Assembly (NCBI RefSeq): GCF_902729445.1
Contig: NZ_CACVCE010000004.1
Span: 62,001-126,000 of the forward strand
Source: Magnetospirillum sp902729445
GTDB lineage: Bacteria > Pseudomonadota > Alphaproteobacteria > Rhodospirillales > Magnetospirillaceae
Direction: 5' to 3'
Length of the DNA stretch: 64,000 nucleotides
Position numbers and translations under genes: made by a program
Notes under the pieces: model-generated
What the model saw: only the letters and a program-made list of their open reading frames with translations
Database searches by the model: none
Told to the model about the DNA's origin: nothing
Shown here: piece by piece, positions 8,238 through 16,412 of the stretch
Position numbering within the stretch: position 1 is the stretch's first letter
Layout: each line of letters opens with the position of its first letter

Positions 8238-8984
8238 ATGTCCGCGCTGCCGCTCCGTCTGGGCGTCAACATCGATCACGTCGCCACCATCCGGAACGCC
8301 CGGGGGGGTCTGCATCCCGATCCGGTCCGTGCCGCCCATCTGGCCGCCGCCGCCGGTGCCGACGGCATCACCGCCCACCTGCGCGAGGATCGCCGCCATA
8401 TTTCCGACCGCGACATCGAGCGCCTGGCCAACGAGATCCAGCTGCCGCTGAATTTCGAGATGGCGGCGACCGAGGAAATGGTCGCCATCGCGCTACGCCA
8501 CCGCCCGCACGCCGCCTGCATCGTCCCGGAAAAGCGGGAAGAACGCACCACCGAGGGTGGGCTGGATGTCGCCGGCCATATCGATTCCTTGCGCCCGCTG
8601 GTCGGACGCCTGGTGGATGCCGGCATCCGCGTCTCGATGTTCATCGAGGCCGATCCGCGCCAACTGGACGCGTCCAAATCCATCGGCGCCCCGGTGGTCG
8701 AACTGCATACCGGCGCCTATTGCGACCATGACGGCGCCACCCGCGACGGCGAGCTGGCCCGGATCAGAACCGCTGCCGCCCACGCCGCCGCCATCGGGCT
8801 GGAATGCCATGCCGGCCACGGCTTGTCGTTCGACACCGTCAAGCCGATCGCCGCCATCGGCTCGATCGTTGAATTGAACATCGGCCATTTCCTGGTGGGC
8901 GAGGCGATCTTCATCGGCTTCGAGGCCTCGATCCGTCACATGCGCGCCCTGATGGACGAAGCCCGCAAGGGGGCGGGGCGGTGA
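8238..8984 (+). CDS. pdxJ: Pyridoxine 5'-phosphate synthase
   Basis: A 248-residue TIM-barrel enzyme that condenses 3-amino-2-oxopropyl phosphate with 1-deoxyxylulose 5-phosphate in vitamin B6 synthesis. Family hallmarks are LGVNIDHVATIRNARGG at the N terminus, ITAHLREDRRHI, and GLECHAGHGL with EHFxxGxAIF-like residues near the C terminus (NIGHFLVGEAIF). Length is normal. It begins 16 nt after spoT with an AAGGAA site and its stop overlaps the acpS start. Confidence 0.96.
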   Translation: MSALPLRLGVNIDHVATIRNARGGLHPDPVRAAHLAAAAGADGITAHLREDRRHISDRDIERLANEIQLPLNFEMAATEEMVAIALRHRPHAACIVPEKREERTTEGGLDVAGHIDSLRPLVGRLVDAGIRVSMFIEADPRQLDASKSIGAPVVELHTGAYCDHDGATRDGELARIRTAAAHAAAIGLECHAGHGLSFDTVKPIAAIGSIVELNIGHFLVGEAIFIGFEASIRHMRALMDEARKGAGR

Positions 8985-9388
8985 TCTTGGGCATCGGCAA
9001 CGATCTGTGCGACATCCGCCGCGTCGAAAAGACGCTGGCCCGCTTCGGTGACCGTTTCACCCGTCGCGTCTTCACCGACATCGAGCGGGCCAAGGCCGAA
9101 CGGCGCCCGCCCCAGCAGCGGGTGGCCACCTACGCCAAGCGCTTCGCCGCCAAGGAAGCCTGCGCCAAGGCGCTGGGTACCGGCTTCGCCAACGGCGTGT
9201 TCCTGAAGGATATCGGCGTGGTCAATCTGGCCAGCGGGCAGCCGACTTTCGCGCTGACCGGCGGCGCCGCCCGCCGGCTGGCGGAAATGGTGCCGGCCGG
9301 CATGATTGCCCAGCTTCTGCTGACCATGACCGACGAGCCGCCTCTGGCCGAGGCGGTGGTGGTGATCCAGGCCATTCCCGCCGCTTGA
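8981..9388 (+). CDS. acpS: Holo-[acyl-carrier-protein] synthase
   Basis: A 135-residue enzyme that transfers 4'-phosphopantetheine from CoA to acyl carrier protein. It starts ILGIGNDLCDIRRVEKTL, with the conserved Asp of the GxDxxxxxR motif, and carries RFAAKEACAKALGTG, the second metal/CoA motif. The start is the GTG at 8981, whose last bases form the pdxJ stop (GTGA overlap), so expression is coupled to pdxJ. A hairpin overlapping its stop codon looks like a terminator. Confidence 0.95.
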   Translation: MILGIGNDLCDIRRVEKTLARFGDRFTRRVFTDIERAKAERRPPQQRVATYAKRFAAKEACAKALGTGFANGVFLKDIGVVNLASGQPTFALTGGAARRLAEMVPAGMIAQLLLTMTDEPPLAEAVVVIQAIPAA

Positions 9389-9410
9389 CACAAGGCGGCG
9401 GGGCTGTTTT
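9377..9410 (+). terminator. Possible intrinsic terminator after acpS
   Basis: An 8-bp GC stem (CCCGCCGC at 9377-9384 with GCGGCGGG at 9395-9402) and a 10-nt loop, followed by GCTGTTTT. It overlaps the acpS stop codon. Confidence 0.45.
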
Positions 9411-9482
9411 GCTCGGCGCCAGCCGGGCAGGGCGGTACCGGGTCGTGTTTTCAATTAAATCAAATAATTACGCGGTGATTTT

Positions 9483-10229
9483 ATGTCAAAGGGTAAATTC
9501 GGCGGGACCTGGGAAACCATCAAGACCGTCTTTTACGCCATGGTGATCGCCGGCTTCGTGCGTACCGTGGCGTTCGAGCCGTTCAATATCCCGTCGGGTT
9601 CGATGATTCCGACCCTGCTGATTGGCGACTATCTGTTCGTGTCGAAATACGCCTATGGCTATTCCCGCCATTCGGTGCCTCTCTCGACGGGTCCCGCCAT
9701 GACCGGCCGACTGGCCGAGAAGGTGCCGGAACGCGGCGACGTCGTGGTCTTCAAGAAGCCGCCCGAGCACAAGGTCGATTATATCAAGCGGGTGATCGGG
9801 CTGCCGGGCGACCGCGTCCAGGTGATCCGCGGCCTGCTGCACATCAACGGTGAGCCGGTCAAGCGCGAGCGCATCGACGATTTCGTCGAGTTCACCCGCG
9901 AAGGCAACATCATGCGGGCGCCGCAATATATCGAGACCCTGCCGAACGGCCGCCAGCACCGCATCATCGAATATGCCGGCGACAATGGCATCGCCGACAA
10001 CACCCCGGTCTACACTGTGCCGGCCGGCCATTACTTCATGATGGGCGACAATCGCGACAATTCCGCCGATTCGCGCTTCCTGGACGAGGTCGGCTACGTG
10101 CCGGCGGAAAATCTGGTCGGCCGCGCCGAGGTGATCTTCTTCTCGGGCGATGGTTCGGCCTCGTGGTGGGAAGTGTGGAAATGGCCGTGGGCCATCCGCT
10201 TCGCCCGCCTGTTCGACGGGATCGACTAA
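9483..10229 (+). CDS. lepB: Signal peptidase I
   Basis: A 248-residue membrane serine protease that removes signal peptides from exported proteins. One transmembrane segment lies near the N terminus (about residues 12-30). Box B PSGSMIPTLLIGDYLFVSK supplies the nucleophile Ser40, box D DYIKRVIGLPGDRV the general base Lys102, and box E GDNRDNSADSR is intact. The 94-bp gap before it contains an AT-rich stretch just before the ATG but no clear promoter. It leads the lepB-rnc-era-recO run. Confidence 0.96.
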   Translation: MSKGKFGGTWETIKTVFYAMVIAGFVRTVAFEPFNIPSGSMIPTLLIGDYLFVSKYAYGYSRHSVPLSTGPAMTGRLAEKVPERGDVVVFKKPPEHKVDYIKRVIGLPGDRVQVIRGLLHINGEPVKRERIDDFVEFTREGNIMRAPQYIETLPNGRQHRIIEYAGDNGIADNTPVYTVPAGHYFMMGDNRDNSADSRFLDEVGYVPAENLVGRAEVIFFSGDGSASWWEVWKWPWAIRFARLFDGID

Positions 10230-10233
10230 GCCG

Positions 10234-10911
10234 ATGAGCCGAATCCTGGCCGACCGCCTGGGCTATGCCTTCACTCGGCCGGACCTGCTGAGCCAGGCGC
10301 TCACCCATCCGTCGGTGACCCATGGCCGGGCGCCGCGCAAGGCGACCGCCTACGAGCGTCTGGAATTCCTGGGCGACCGCGTGTTGGGGCTGGTGGTGGC
10401 CGAGATGCTGTTCCACCGTTTCCCGACCGAGGCCGAGGGCGAGCTGGCCCGGCGCCATGCCGCGCTGGTCCGCCGCGATTCCCTGGCCCGGATCGCCGTT
10501 TCCTGGGGTATCCCGGATTATCTGCTGCTGGCGCGCGGCGAGGAAGAAGGCGGCGGGCGGGCCAATCCGGCGGTGCTGGCCGACGCTTGCGAGGCGGTGA
10601 TCGGCGCGGTGTTCGCCGATGGCGGTCTTGATCCGGCCCGCAGGCTGGTGCTGGCCGCCTGGGCGCCGCTGATGGAAGAAAGCCCGGCCCCGCCCAAGGA
10701 TGCCAAGACCGCGCTTCAGGAATGGGCGCAAGGATTGGGCCGGCCGCTGCCGGCCTACGAAACCCAAGGGGTCGAAGGGCCTCCCCACGAGCCGGTGTTC
10801 CTGGTGTCGGTAACCGTCGAGGGCGAGGCGCCGGTGTTGGGCCGCGGTCGTTCGAAGCGGTCGGCGGAACAAGCGGCGGCAACGGCCCTGTTGAAGAAGG
10901 TGAAGTCATGA
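10234..10911 (+). CDS. rnc: Ribonuclease III
   Basis: A 225-residue double-strand-specific endoribonuclease for rRNA and mRNA processing. The signature YERLEFLGDRVLG (about residues 37-49) and DACEAVIGAVFADGG hold the metal-binding acidic residues. A C-terminal double-stranded-RNA-binding domain spans about 150-225. The ATG at 10234 lies 4 nt after lepB. The end overlaps era by 4 bp (ATGA), the usual rnc-era coupling. Confidence 0.96.
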   Translation: MSRILADRLGYAFTRPDLLSQALTHPSVTHGRAPRKATAYERLEFLGDRVLGLVVAEMLFHRFPTEAEGELARRHAALVRRDSLARIAVSWGIPDYLLLARGEEEGGGRANPAVLADACEAVIGAVFADGGLDPARRLVLAAWAPLMEESPAPPKDAKTALQEWAQGLGRPLPAYETQGVEGPPHEPVFLVSVTVEGEAPVLGRGRSKRSAEQAAATALLKKVKS

Positions 10912-11819
10912 ACGAGGTGCCGGAAAACGAGCGGCGATGCGGCTATGTCGCGGTGGTCGGCGCGCCCAACGCCGGCAAGTCGACCCTGGTCAACGCCCTG
11001 GTCGGGACCAAGGTGTCGATCGTGTCGCCCAAGGTGCAGACCACGCGCTTTCGCGTGCTGGGCATCGTCATGGCCGGCCCGGCCCAGGTCATCCTGGTCG
11101 ATACCCCCGGCATCTTCCAGCCCAAGCGCCGCCTGGACCGCGCCATGGTCGCCGCCGCCTGGGACGGCGCGCACGATGCCGAACAGATCTGTCTGCTGAT
11201 CGACGCCTCGAAGGGCTATGACGACGACAGCCGCGCCATCGTCCTTCGCCTGAAACAGGTCAACCGCCAGGCCATCTTGATCCTCAACAAGGTTGATGTG
11301 GTCAAGAAGGAAAAGCTTTTGAAGCTGGCCCAGTCCCTGCACGACGAAGGCATCTTCACCGACATCTTCATGGTCTCGGCCCTGACCGGCAGCGGCCTGG
11401 ACGCCCTGATGCCGGTGCTGGCCGAGCGCACCCCCATGGGGCCGTGGATGTTCCCCGAGGACGAGGTGTCGGACCTGCCGCAGCGTCTGCTGGCCGCCGA
11501 GATCACCCGCGAGAAGGCTTTCCTGCAACTGCACGAGGAACTGCCCTACGCCCTGACGGTCGAGACCGAATCCTGGGAGGAAAAGGAAGACGGCTCGGCC
11601 CGCATCGACCAGGTGATCTATGTCCAGCGCGAAAGCCAGAAGGGCATTGTCGTCGGCAAGCACGGCCACCAGATCAAGGCCATCGGCGCCGCCGCCCGCA
11701 CCGAGCTGGAAGCCCTGCTGGAACGCCGGGTTCACCTGTTCTTGCACGTCAAGGTCCGCGAGGATTGGCAGGACAAGCGCTCGCATTACAACGAATTCGG
11801 CCTGGATTTCGATTCGTAA
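10908..11819 (+). CDS. era: GTPase Era
   Basis: A 303-residue GTPase that acts in 30S ribosome assembly. It has G1 GAPNAGKST, G3 DTPG and G4 NKVD, then a C-terminal KH domain (about 205-300) with the GKHGHQIKAIG loop that binds the 3' end of 16S rRNA. The ATG at 10908 overlaps the rnc stop. Downstream (11820-11883) there is a GC-rich hairpin without a T-run, so read-through to recO is likely. Confidence 0.97.
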   Translation: MNEVPENERRCGYVAVVGAPNAGKSTLVNALVGTKVSIVSPKVQTTRFRVLGIVMAGPAQVILVDTPGIFQPKRRLDRAMVAAAWDGAHDAEQICLLIDASKGYDDDSRAIVLRLKQVNRQAILILNKVDVVKKEKLLKLAQSLHDEGIFTDIFMVSALTGSGLDALMPVLAERTPMGPWMFPEDEVSDLPQRLLAAEITREKAFLQLHEELPYALTVETESWEEKEDGSARIDQVIYVQRESQKGIVVGKHGHQIKAIGAAARTELEALLERRVHLFLHVKVREDWQDKRSHYNEFGLDFDS

Positions 11820-11883
11820 GGCCGAAGGCCGGCCCGGTGCCGGGCCCGTTCAGGCTTATAGGGGGGGCGATCGGCGGAGCATC

Positions 11884-12093
11884 ATGGACGCACGCTCGCT
11901 TGGACTGATTCTGGTGTGGGTCGGCGCCATCTTGCTGGTCGCCGTGCTGCAGCAGCGCCTGCGCCAGGGCGCGCTGGGCGAGGAAGCCTTCGAGAACCCG
12001 CCGCCGGTCGCCCGCTGGGCGGTGGCCATCGCCAGTGCCGGCATGGCCTGTGCCGGCCTGGGCATTCTGCTGACAGTGTGGAGCTTCCTTTGA
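11884..12093 (+). CDS. Small two-helix membrane protein between era and recO
   Basis: A 69-residue protein with two predicted transmembrane helices, at about residues 5-23 (SLGLILVWVGAILLVAVLQ) and 46-68, joined by a short charged loop. No family is recognised. It is supported by position: it fills the gap between era and recO exactly, and its TGA overlaps the recO ATG (TGATG). An isolated ATG with a GGCGGAG site starts it. The function is unknown; an envelope location is likely. Confidence 0.6.
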   Translation: MDARSLGLILVWVGAILLVAVLQQRLRQGALGEEAFENPPPVARWAVAIASAGMACAGLGILLTVWSFL

Positions 12094-12821
12094 TGGATTG
12101 GGACGACGACGCCATCGTGCTGTCGGCCCGCCGCCATGGGGAAAATGCCGCTGTCATCCATGTGTTGACAGTGGCGCACGGCCGCCATCCCGGGCTGGTC
12201 CCTGGGGGGATGGGCCGGGCCAATCGTGGCAGCCTGCAGCCGGGTAACCGGGTGCGGGTCGGCTGGCAGGGGCGTTTGGCCGAGCAATTGGGGCGCTTCC
12301 GGGTCGAACTGGTTCGCGCCGACGCTGCCCTGCATATGGCCGATCCAGACCGCCTGGCGGCCTTGTCGGCGGCCTGCGCCGTGGCCGACGCGGCCCTGCC
12401 CGAGCGCCAGCCGTTGCCGGCCGCCCACGCCGCCCTGACCGCCCTGCTGGACGCGCTGGACAGTGACGCATGGGCGACGGTGATGGTGCATTGGGAACTG
12501 GCGCTGCTTCGGGCTCTGGGGTTCGGGTTGGACCTGTCGGTCTGCGCCGTCAGCGGCACCAATGCGGACCTGGCCTATGTCAGCCCCAGGACCGGCCGCG
12601 CCGTCAGCCGCGCGGCCGGCCAGGACTGGCAAGACCGGCTGCTGGAACTGCCGGCCTTCCTGGTGGCCGGCGGCATCGGCAGTGCCCCCGATGTCGCCCT
12701 GGGCCTGAAACTGACCGGCTTCTTCCTGGAACGCCACGTCCTGGCGCCGCAGCACCGGCCAATGCCGGCGGCGCGGTTGCGATTGGTTGACCGCCTCCTG
12801 TCGTCGGGTACTATATGTTGA
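12093..12821 (+). CDS. recO: DNA repair protein RecO
   Basis: A 242-residue recombination mediator that helps load RecA on SSB-coated DNA in the RecFOR pathway. The N-terminal OB fold starts MDWDDDAIVLSARRHGENAA and continues with VLTVAHGRHPGLVPGG. A helical C-terminal domain follows. A zinc-finger cysteine cluster, present in some RecO proteins, is absent. The start overlaps the preceding small gene. The parC promoter lies in its last codons. Confidence 0.93.
   Translation: MDWDDDAIVLSARRHGENAAVIHVLTVAHGRHPGLVPGGMGRANRGSLQPGNRVRVGWQGRLAEQLGRFRVELVRADAALHMADPDRLAALSAACAVADAALPERQPLPAAHAALTALLDALDSDAWATVMVHWELALLRALGFGLDLSVCAVSGTNADLAYVSPRTGRAVSRAAGQDWQDRLLELPAFLVAGGIGSAPDVALGLKLTGFFLERHVLAPQHRPMPAARLRLVDRLLSSGTIC
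12787..12816 (+). promoter_or_regulatory. Predicted promoter of parC
   Basis: TTGACC (12787-12792), an 18-bp spacer and CTATAT (12811-12816), inside the 3' end of recO. It is 37 nt before the parC ATG. Confidence 0.5.
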
Positions 12822-12852
12822 TGCGACGTTTTGCCGCCTTTTGGGGACATTC

Positions 12853-15075
12853 ATGACCGAACCTGCCGCTGCCGGCCTTATCCGCGAAACACCGCTGACC
12901 GAGGCGCTGGGCGAGCGTTATCTCGCCTATGCCATGTCGACCATCGTGTCGCGGTCTCTGCCCGACGTGCGCGACGGGCTGAAGCCGGTGCACCGCCGCC
13001 TGCTTTACGCCATGCGCCAATTGAAGCTGGACCCGCAGGGCGGCTTCAAGAAGTGCGCCCGCGTCGTCGGCGACGTTATCGGTAAGTACCACCCCCATGG
13101 CGACGTGGCCGTCTATGACGCCATGGTCCGCCTGGCCCAGGATTTCGCCGTGCGTTACCCGCTGGTCGAGGGCCAGGGCAATTTCGGCAATATCGACGGC
13201 GATAACGCGGCGGCCATGCGCTACACCGAGGCCAAGCTGACCGAGGTCGCCGCCGCCCTGATGGCCGGCCTGGACGAGGACGCGGTCGATTTCCGCCCGA
13301 CCTATGACGGGTCCGAGGACGAGCCGGTGGTGATGCCGGCCGCCTTTCCCAACCTGCTGGCCAACGGTTCGGCCGGTATCGCGGTGGGCATGGCGACCAG
13401 CGTGCCGCCCCACAATGTCGGCGAGATCTGCGACGCCCTGAAGCTGTTGATCCGCGAGCCCGATTGTTCGGTCGATGCCCTGGTCGCCCACATGCCCGGC
13501 CCGGATTTCCCCACCGGCGGCGTCTTGGTGGAGACCCGCGAGGCGGTGCTGGAAGCCTATCGCACCGGCCGTGGCGCCTTTCGCCTGCGGGCGCGCTGGG
13601 CGGTCGAGAAGCTGTCGCACGGCCTTTACCAGATCGTCATCACCGAAATTCCCTATCAGGTGCAGAAATCCAAGGTGATCGAAAAGATCGCCGAGCTGCT
13701 GACCGACAAGAAATTGCCGCTCTTGGCCGACATCAGGGACGAATCGGCCGAGGACGTCCGCATCGTCCTCGAGCCCCGGAACCGCACGGTCGAGCCCGAG
13801 CATGTGATGGAACAATTGTTCCGCAACACCGACCTGGAAACCCGGGCCAGCCTGAACATGAACGTGCTGGGCGGCGACGGCGTGCCCCGGGTGATGAACC
13901 TGAAAGAGGTGCTGCAGGCCTTCCTGGATCACCGCATGGAGGTGCTGGAACGCCGTTCCCGCCACCGGCTGGACAAGATCGCCAAGCGGCTCGAGGTGTT
14001 GGAAGGCTATTTGATCGCCTATCTGAACCTGGACGAGGTGATCCGCATCATCCGCGAGGAGGACGAGGCCAAGCCGGCCTTGATGAAGGCGTTCGGGTTG
14101 TCGGATGCCCAGGCGGAAGCCATCTTGAACATGCGCCTGCGGTCGCTTCGCAAGCTGGAAGAGATGGAAATCCGCAAGGAGCATGATTCGCTGTCGGCCG
14201 AGCAGGCCGAGTTGCAGACCCTGCTGGCCGACCCGGCCAGGCGGTGGAAGGCGATCGCTGTCCAGATCGCCGAGACCCAGAAGAAGTTCGGCCAGGCCAC
14301 CCCGTTGGGCAAACGGCGCACCGAACTGGGCGACGCGCCGGGCGCGGTGGTGGTGCCGATCGAGGCCTTCGTCGAGCGCGAGCCGATCACCGTTCTGCTG
14401 TCGGAAAAGGGGTGGATTCGCGCCATGAAGGGCCATATGGACCAACTGGACGGCGTGAAGTTCAAGGAAGGCGACCAATTGCGGTTCGCGCTGAAGGCGG
14501 AAACCACCGACAAGATCCTGTTCTTCGCCACCGACGGGCGCTTCTATACCGTCGGCGGCGACAAGCTGCCGTCGGGTCGCGGCTTCGGCGAGCCGCTGCG
14601 GCTGATGATCGACCTGGCCAACGACGCCGAGATCGCCCTGATCTTCGCCCATCGGCCCGGTCGCAAGCGTCTGGTCGCCACCGACGGCGGCCGCGGCTTC
14701 GTCGTCGATGAGGCCGAGGCGCTGGCCCAGACCAAATCGGGCAAGATGGTCCTGAACCTGGGCGACGGCGAGAAGGCCGCCTTCTGCATCCCGGTCGAGG
14801 GCGATGCCGTGGCGGTGATCGGTGACAACCGCAAGCTTCTGGTTTTCATGGCCGAGGAAATCCCGATGATGACCCGGGGCCGTGGCGTGATGCTGCAGAA
14901 ATACCGCGACGGCGGCATGGCCGACATTAAGATCTTCACCCTGACCGAGGGACTGAGCTGGAAAAGCGGCGAACGCACGCGGACCGAAAGCGATCTGACG
15001 CCGTGGATCGGCAAGCGTGCCTCGGTCGGGCGCCTGCCGCCGACGGGGTTTCCGCGTAACAACAAGTTTACTTGA
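12853..15075 (+). CDS. parC: DNA topoisomerase IV subunit A
   Basis: A 740-residue type IIA topoisomerase subunit that cuts and rejoins DNA to unlink daughter chromosomes. The breakage-reunion domain contains IVSRSLPDVRDGLKPVHRRL, the QRDR-like GKYHPHGDVAVYDAMVRLAQ, and the catalytic Tyr in AAMRYTEAKL (about residue 119). The C-terminal domain is short, with few degenerate beta-pinwheel repeats, which fits ParC rather than GyrA. I used the ATG at 12853 with a GGGGA site; upstream codons lie in the promoter. Confidence 0.93.
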   Translation: MTEPAAAGLIRETPLTEALGERYLAYAMSTIVSRSLPDVRDGLKPVHRRLLYAMRQLKLDPQGGFKKCARVVGDVIGKYHPHGDVAVYDAMVRLAQDFAVRYPLVEGQGNFGNIDGDNAAAMRYTEAKLTEVAAALMAGLDEDAVDFRPTYDGSEDEPVVMPAAFPNLLANGSAGIAVGMATSVPPHNVGEICDALKLLIREPDCSVDALVAHMPGPDFPTGGVLVETREAVLEAYRTGRGAFRLRARWAVEKLSHGLYQIVITEIPYQVQKSKVIEKIAELLTDKKLPLLADIRDESAEDVRIVLEPRNRTVEPEHVMEQLFRNTDLETRASLNMNVLGGDGVPRVMNLKEVLQAFLDHRMEVLERRSRHRLDKIAKRLEVLEGYLIAYLNLDEVIRIIREEDEAKPALMKAFGLSDAQAEAILNMRLRSLRKLEEMEIRKEHDSLSAEQAELQTLLADPARRWKAIAVQIAETQKKFGQATPLGKRRTELGDAPGAVVVPIEAFVEREPITVLLSEKGWIRAMKGHMDQLDGVKFKEGDQLRFALKAETTDKILFFATDGRFYTVGGDKLPSGRGFGEPLRLMIDLANDAEIALIFAHRPGRKRLVATDGGRGFVVDEAEALAQTKSGKMVLNLGDGEKAAFCIPVEGDAVAVIGDNRKLLVFMAEEIPMMTRGRGVMLQKYRDGGMADIKIFTLTEGLSWKSGERTRTESDLTPWIGKRASVGRLPPTGFPRNNKFT

Positions 15076-15081
15076 GGGGAC

Positions 15082-15092
15082 TGGTCAGACCA
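15082..15092. promoter_or_regulatory. GntR/FadR-type operator upstream of dctP
   Basis: The perfect dyad TGGTCAGACCA lies 72 bp before the dctP ATG. The identical 11-mer is at 18520-18530, upstream of dctQ. TGGTC-N-GACCA is the form bound by FadR-subfamily GntR regulators. No regulator gene is in the window. Confidence 0.6.
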
Positions 15093-15164
15093 ATTCTTTC
15101 ATGCGACCATCGGCGATCCCATGTTTTGAGTTCAAGCCTTTTCAAATCATAACGGGAGGAAAGC

Positions 15165-16253
15165 ATGGAAAGACGTTCGTTTCTGAAGGCCGCCGGCCTG
15201 GGTGTGGCTTCGACCGCCGTGGCGGCGCCGGCCATCGCCCAGACCATGCCGGAAGTGAAGTGGCGCTTGGCGTCCAGCTTCCCGAAAAGCCTGGACACCA
15301 TCTATGGCGGCGCCGAGGTGATGGCCAAGCGGGTGGCCGAGGCCACCGACGGCAAGTTCCAGATCCGCGTGTTCGCCGGCGGTGAAATCGTTCCCGGCCT
15401 GCAGGTGCTGGATGCGGTGTCCAACAACACCGTCGAGGCCGGTCATACCGTCAGCTACTACTATGTCGGCAAGGACGCGACCTTCGGCTTCGACGCCTCG
15501 ATGCCGTTCGGCATGAACGCCCGTCAGCAGAACGCCTGGCTGTATCACGGCGGCGGCATGGAACTGATGCGCGCCTTCTTCAAGAATTACAACATCGTCA
15601 ATTTCCCCGGCGGCAATACCGGCACCCAGATGGGCGGCTGGTTCCGCAAGGAAATCAAGACGGTCGAGGACATGAAGGGCCTCAAGATGCGCATCGGCGG
15701 TTACGCCGGCAAGGTGATGGAGAAGCTGGGCGTGGTGCCGCAGCAGATCGCCGGCGGCGACATCTATCCGTCGCTGGAAAAGGGCACCATCGACGCCGCC
15801 GAGTGGGTCGGCCCCTATGACGACGAGAAGCTGGCCTTCTACAAGGTCGCCAAATACTACTATTACCCCGGTTGGTGGGAAGGCGGCCCCAACGTGTCGT
15901 TCCTGGTCAACGACAAGGCCTATGACGCCCTGCCCAAGGCTTACAAGGCGGTCCTGGAAGCGGCCTGCGCCGAAGCCAATATGGACATGCAGGCCAAGTA
16001 CGACGTCAAGAATCCCGAGGCCCTGAAGCGTCTGATCGCCGGCGGCGCCCAACTGCGTCCTTATTCCAAGGACATCATGGTCGCCTGCTACAAGGCGGCC
16101 CAGGCCACCTATGCCGAGGAAGCCTCGCGCAATCCGAACTTCAAGAAGGTCTACGAGCATTGGTCCGCCTTCCTGGCCGACCAGGTGTCGTGGTTCCGCG
16201 TCGCCGAGGCCGGCTTCGACGAGTTCATGCGTTACGGCATTCCGAAGAAGTAA
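15165..16253 (+). CDS. dctP: TRAP transporter solute-binding protein, TakP-like
   Basis: A 362-residue periplasmic receptor for a TRAP importer. It carries a Tat signal, ERRSFLKAAG with a hydrophobic stretch and an APAIAQ cleavage region (about residues 1-26), consistent with the tatABC genes in this window. The mature protein shows the DctP fold, with WVGPYDDEKLAFYKVAKYYY resembling TakP-type receptors for 2-oxo acids. The ligand is not proven. GGGAGGA precedes the ATG. It is transcribed toward its membrane partners dctM and dctQ, which are on the other strand. Confidence 0.93.
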   Translation: MERRSFLKAAGLGVASTAVAAPAIAQTMPEVKWRLASSFPKSLDTIYGGAEVMAKRVAEATDGKFQIRVFAGGEIVPGLQVLDAVSNNTVEAGHTVSYYYVGKDATFGFDASMPFGMNARQQNAWLYHGGGMELMRAFFKNYNIVNFPGGNTGTQMGGWFRKEIKTVEDMKGLKMRIGGYAGKVMEKLGVVPQQIAGGDIYPSLEKGTIDAAEWVGPYDDEKLAFYKVAKYYYYPGWWEGGPNVSFLVNDKAYDALPKAYKAVLEAACAEANMDMQAKYDVKNPEALKRLIAGGAQLRPYSKDIMVACYKAAQATYAEEASRNPNFKKVYEHWSAFLADQVSWFRVAEAGFDEFMRYGIPKK

Positions 16254-16284
16254 TCCTGCCCTGGAGGTCGCCCCGTTCCCCCGC

Positions 16285-16342
16285 GTCATGCCCGGACTTG
16301 ATCCGGGCATCCATGGATCGCCGGGTCAAGCCCGGCGATGAC
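16285..16342. repeat. REP-like palindrome, copy 2
   Basis: A 58-bp near-perfect palindrome: GCCCGGACTTGATCCGGGC, then CCATGG as the centre, then GCCGGGTCAAGCCCGGC. The arms match those of the element at 3599-3706, but here they abut instead of being 46 bp apart. It sits between the convergent dctP and dctM genes. Confidence 0.7.
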
Positions 16343-16379
16343 GAAAGGGGGGGGCGGGGCCTCTCGCCCGCAAAGAAGA

Positions 16380-16410
16380 AGCCCCGCTCTGGATCAGAGC
16401 GGGGCTTTTT
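16380..16410 (+). terminator. Strong intrinsic terminator between dctP and dctM
   Basis: A 12-bp perfect stem (16380-16391 with 16395-16406) and a 3-nt loop, with five T on the plus strand. On the minus strand the hairpin is followed by a broken T-rich run, so it may also act on dctQM transcripts. Confidence 0.8.
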
Positions 16411-16412
16411 CA

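Noticed and set aside
11831..11846. GGCCCGG-TG-CCGGGCC after era as a terminator
   Set aside because: The palindrome has almost no loop and is not followed by T residues.
15126..15153. TTGAGT-N16-CATAAC as a dctP promoter
   Set aside because: The start point would fall on the ribosome-binding site (15154-15160), leaving it unusable. The real promoter is probably nearer the operator.
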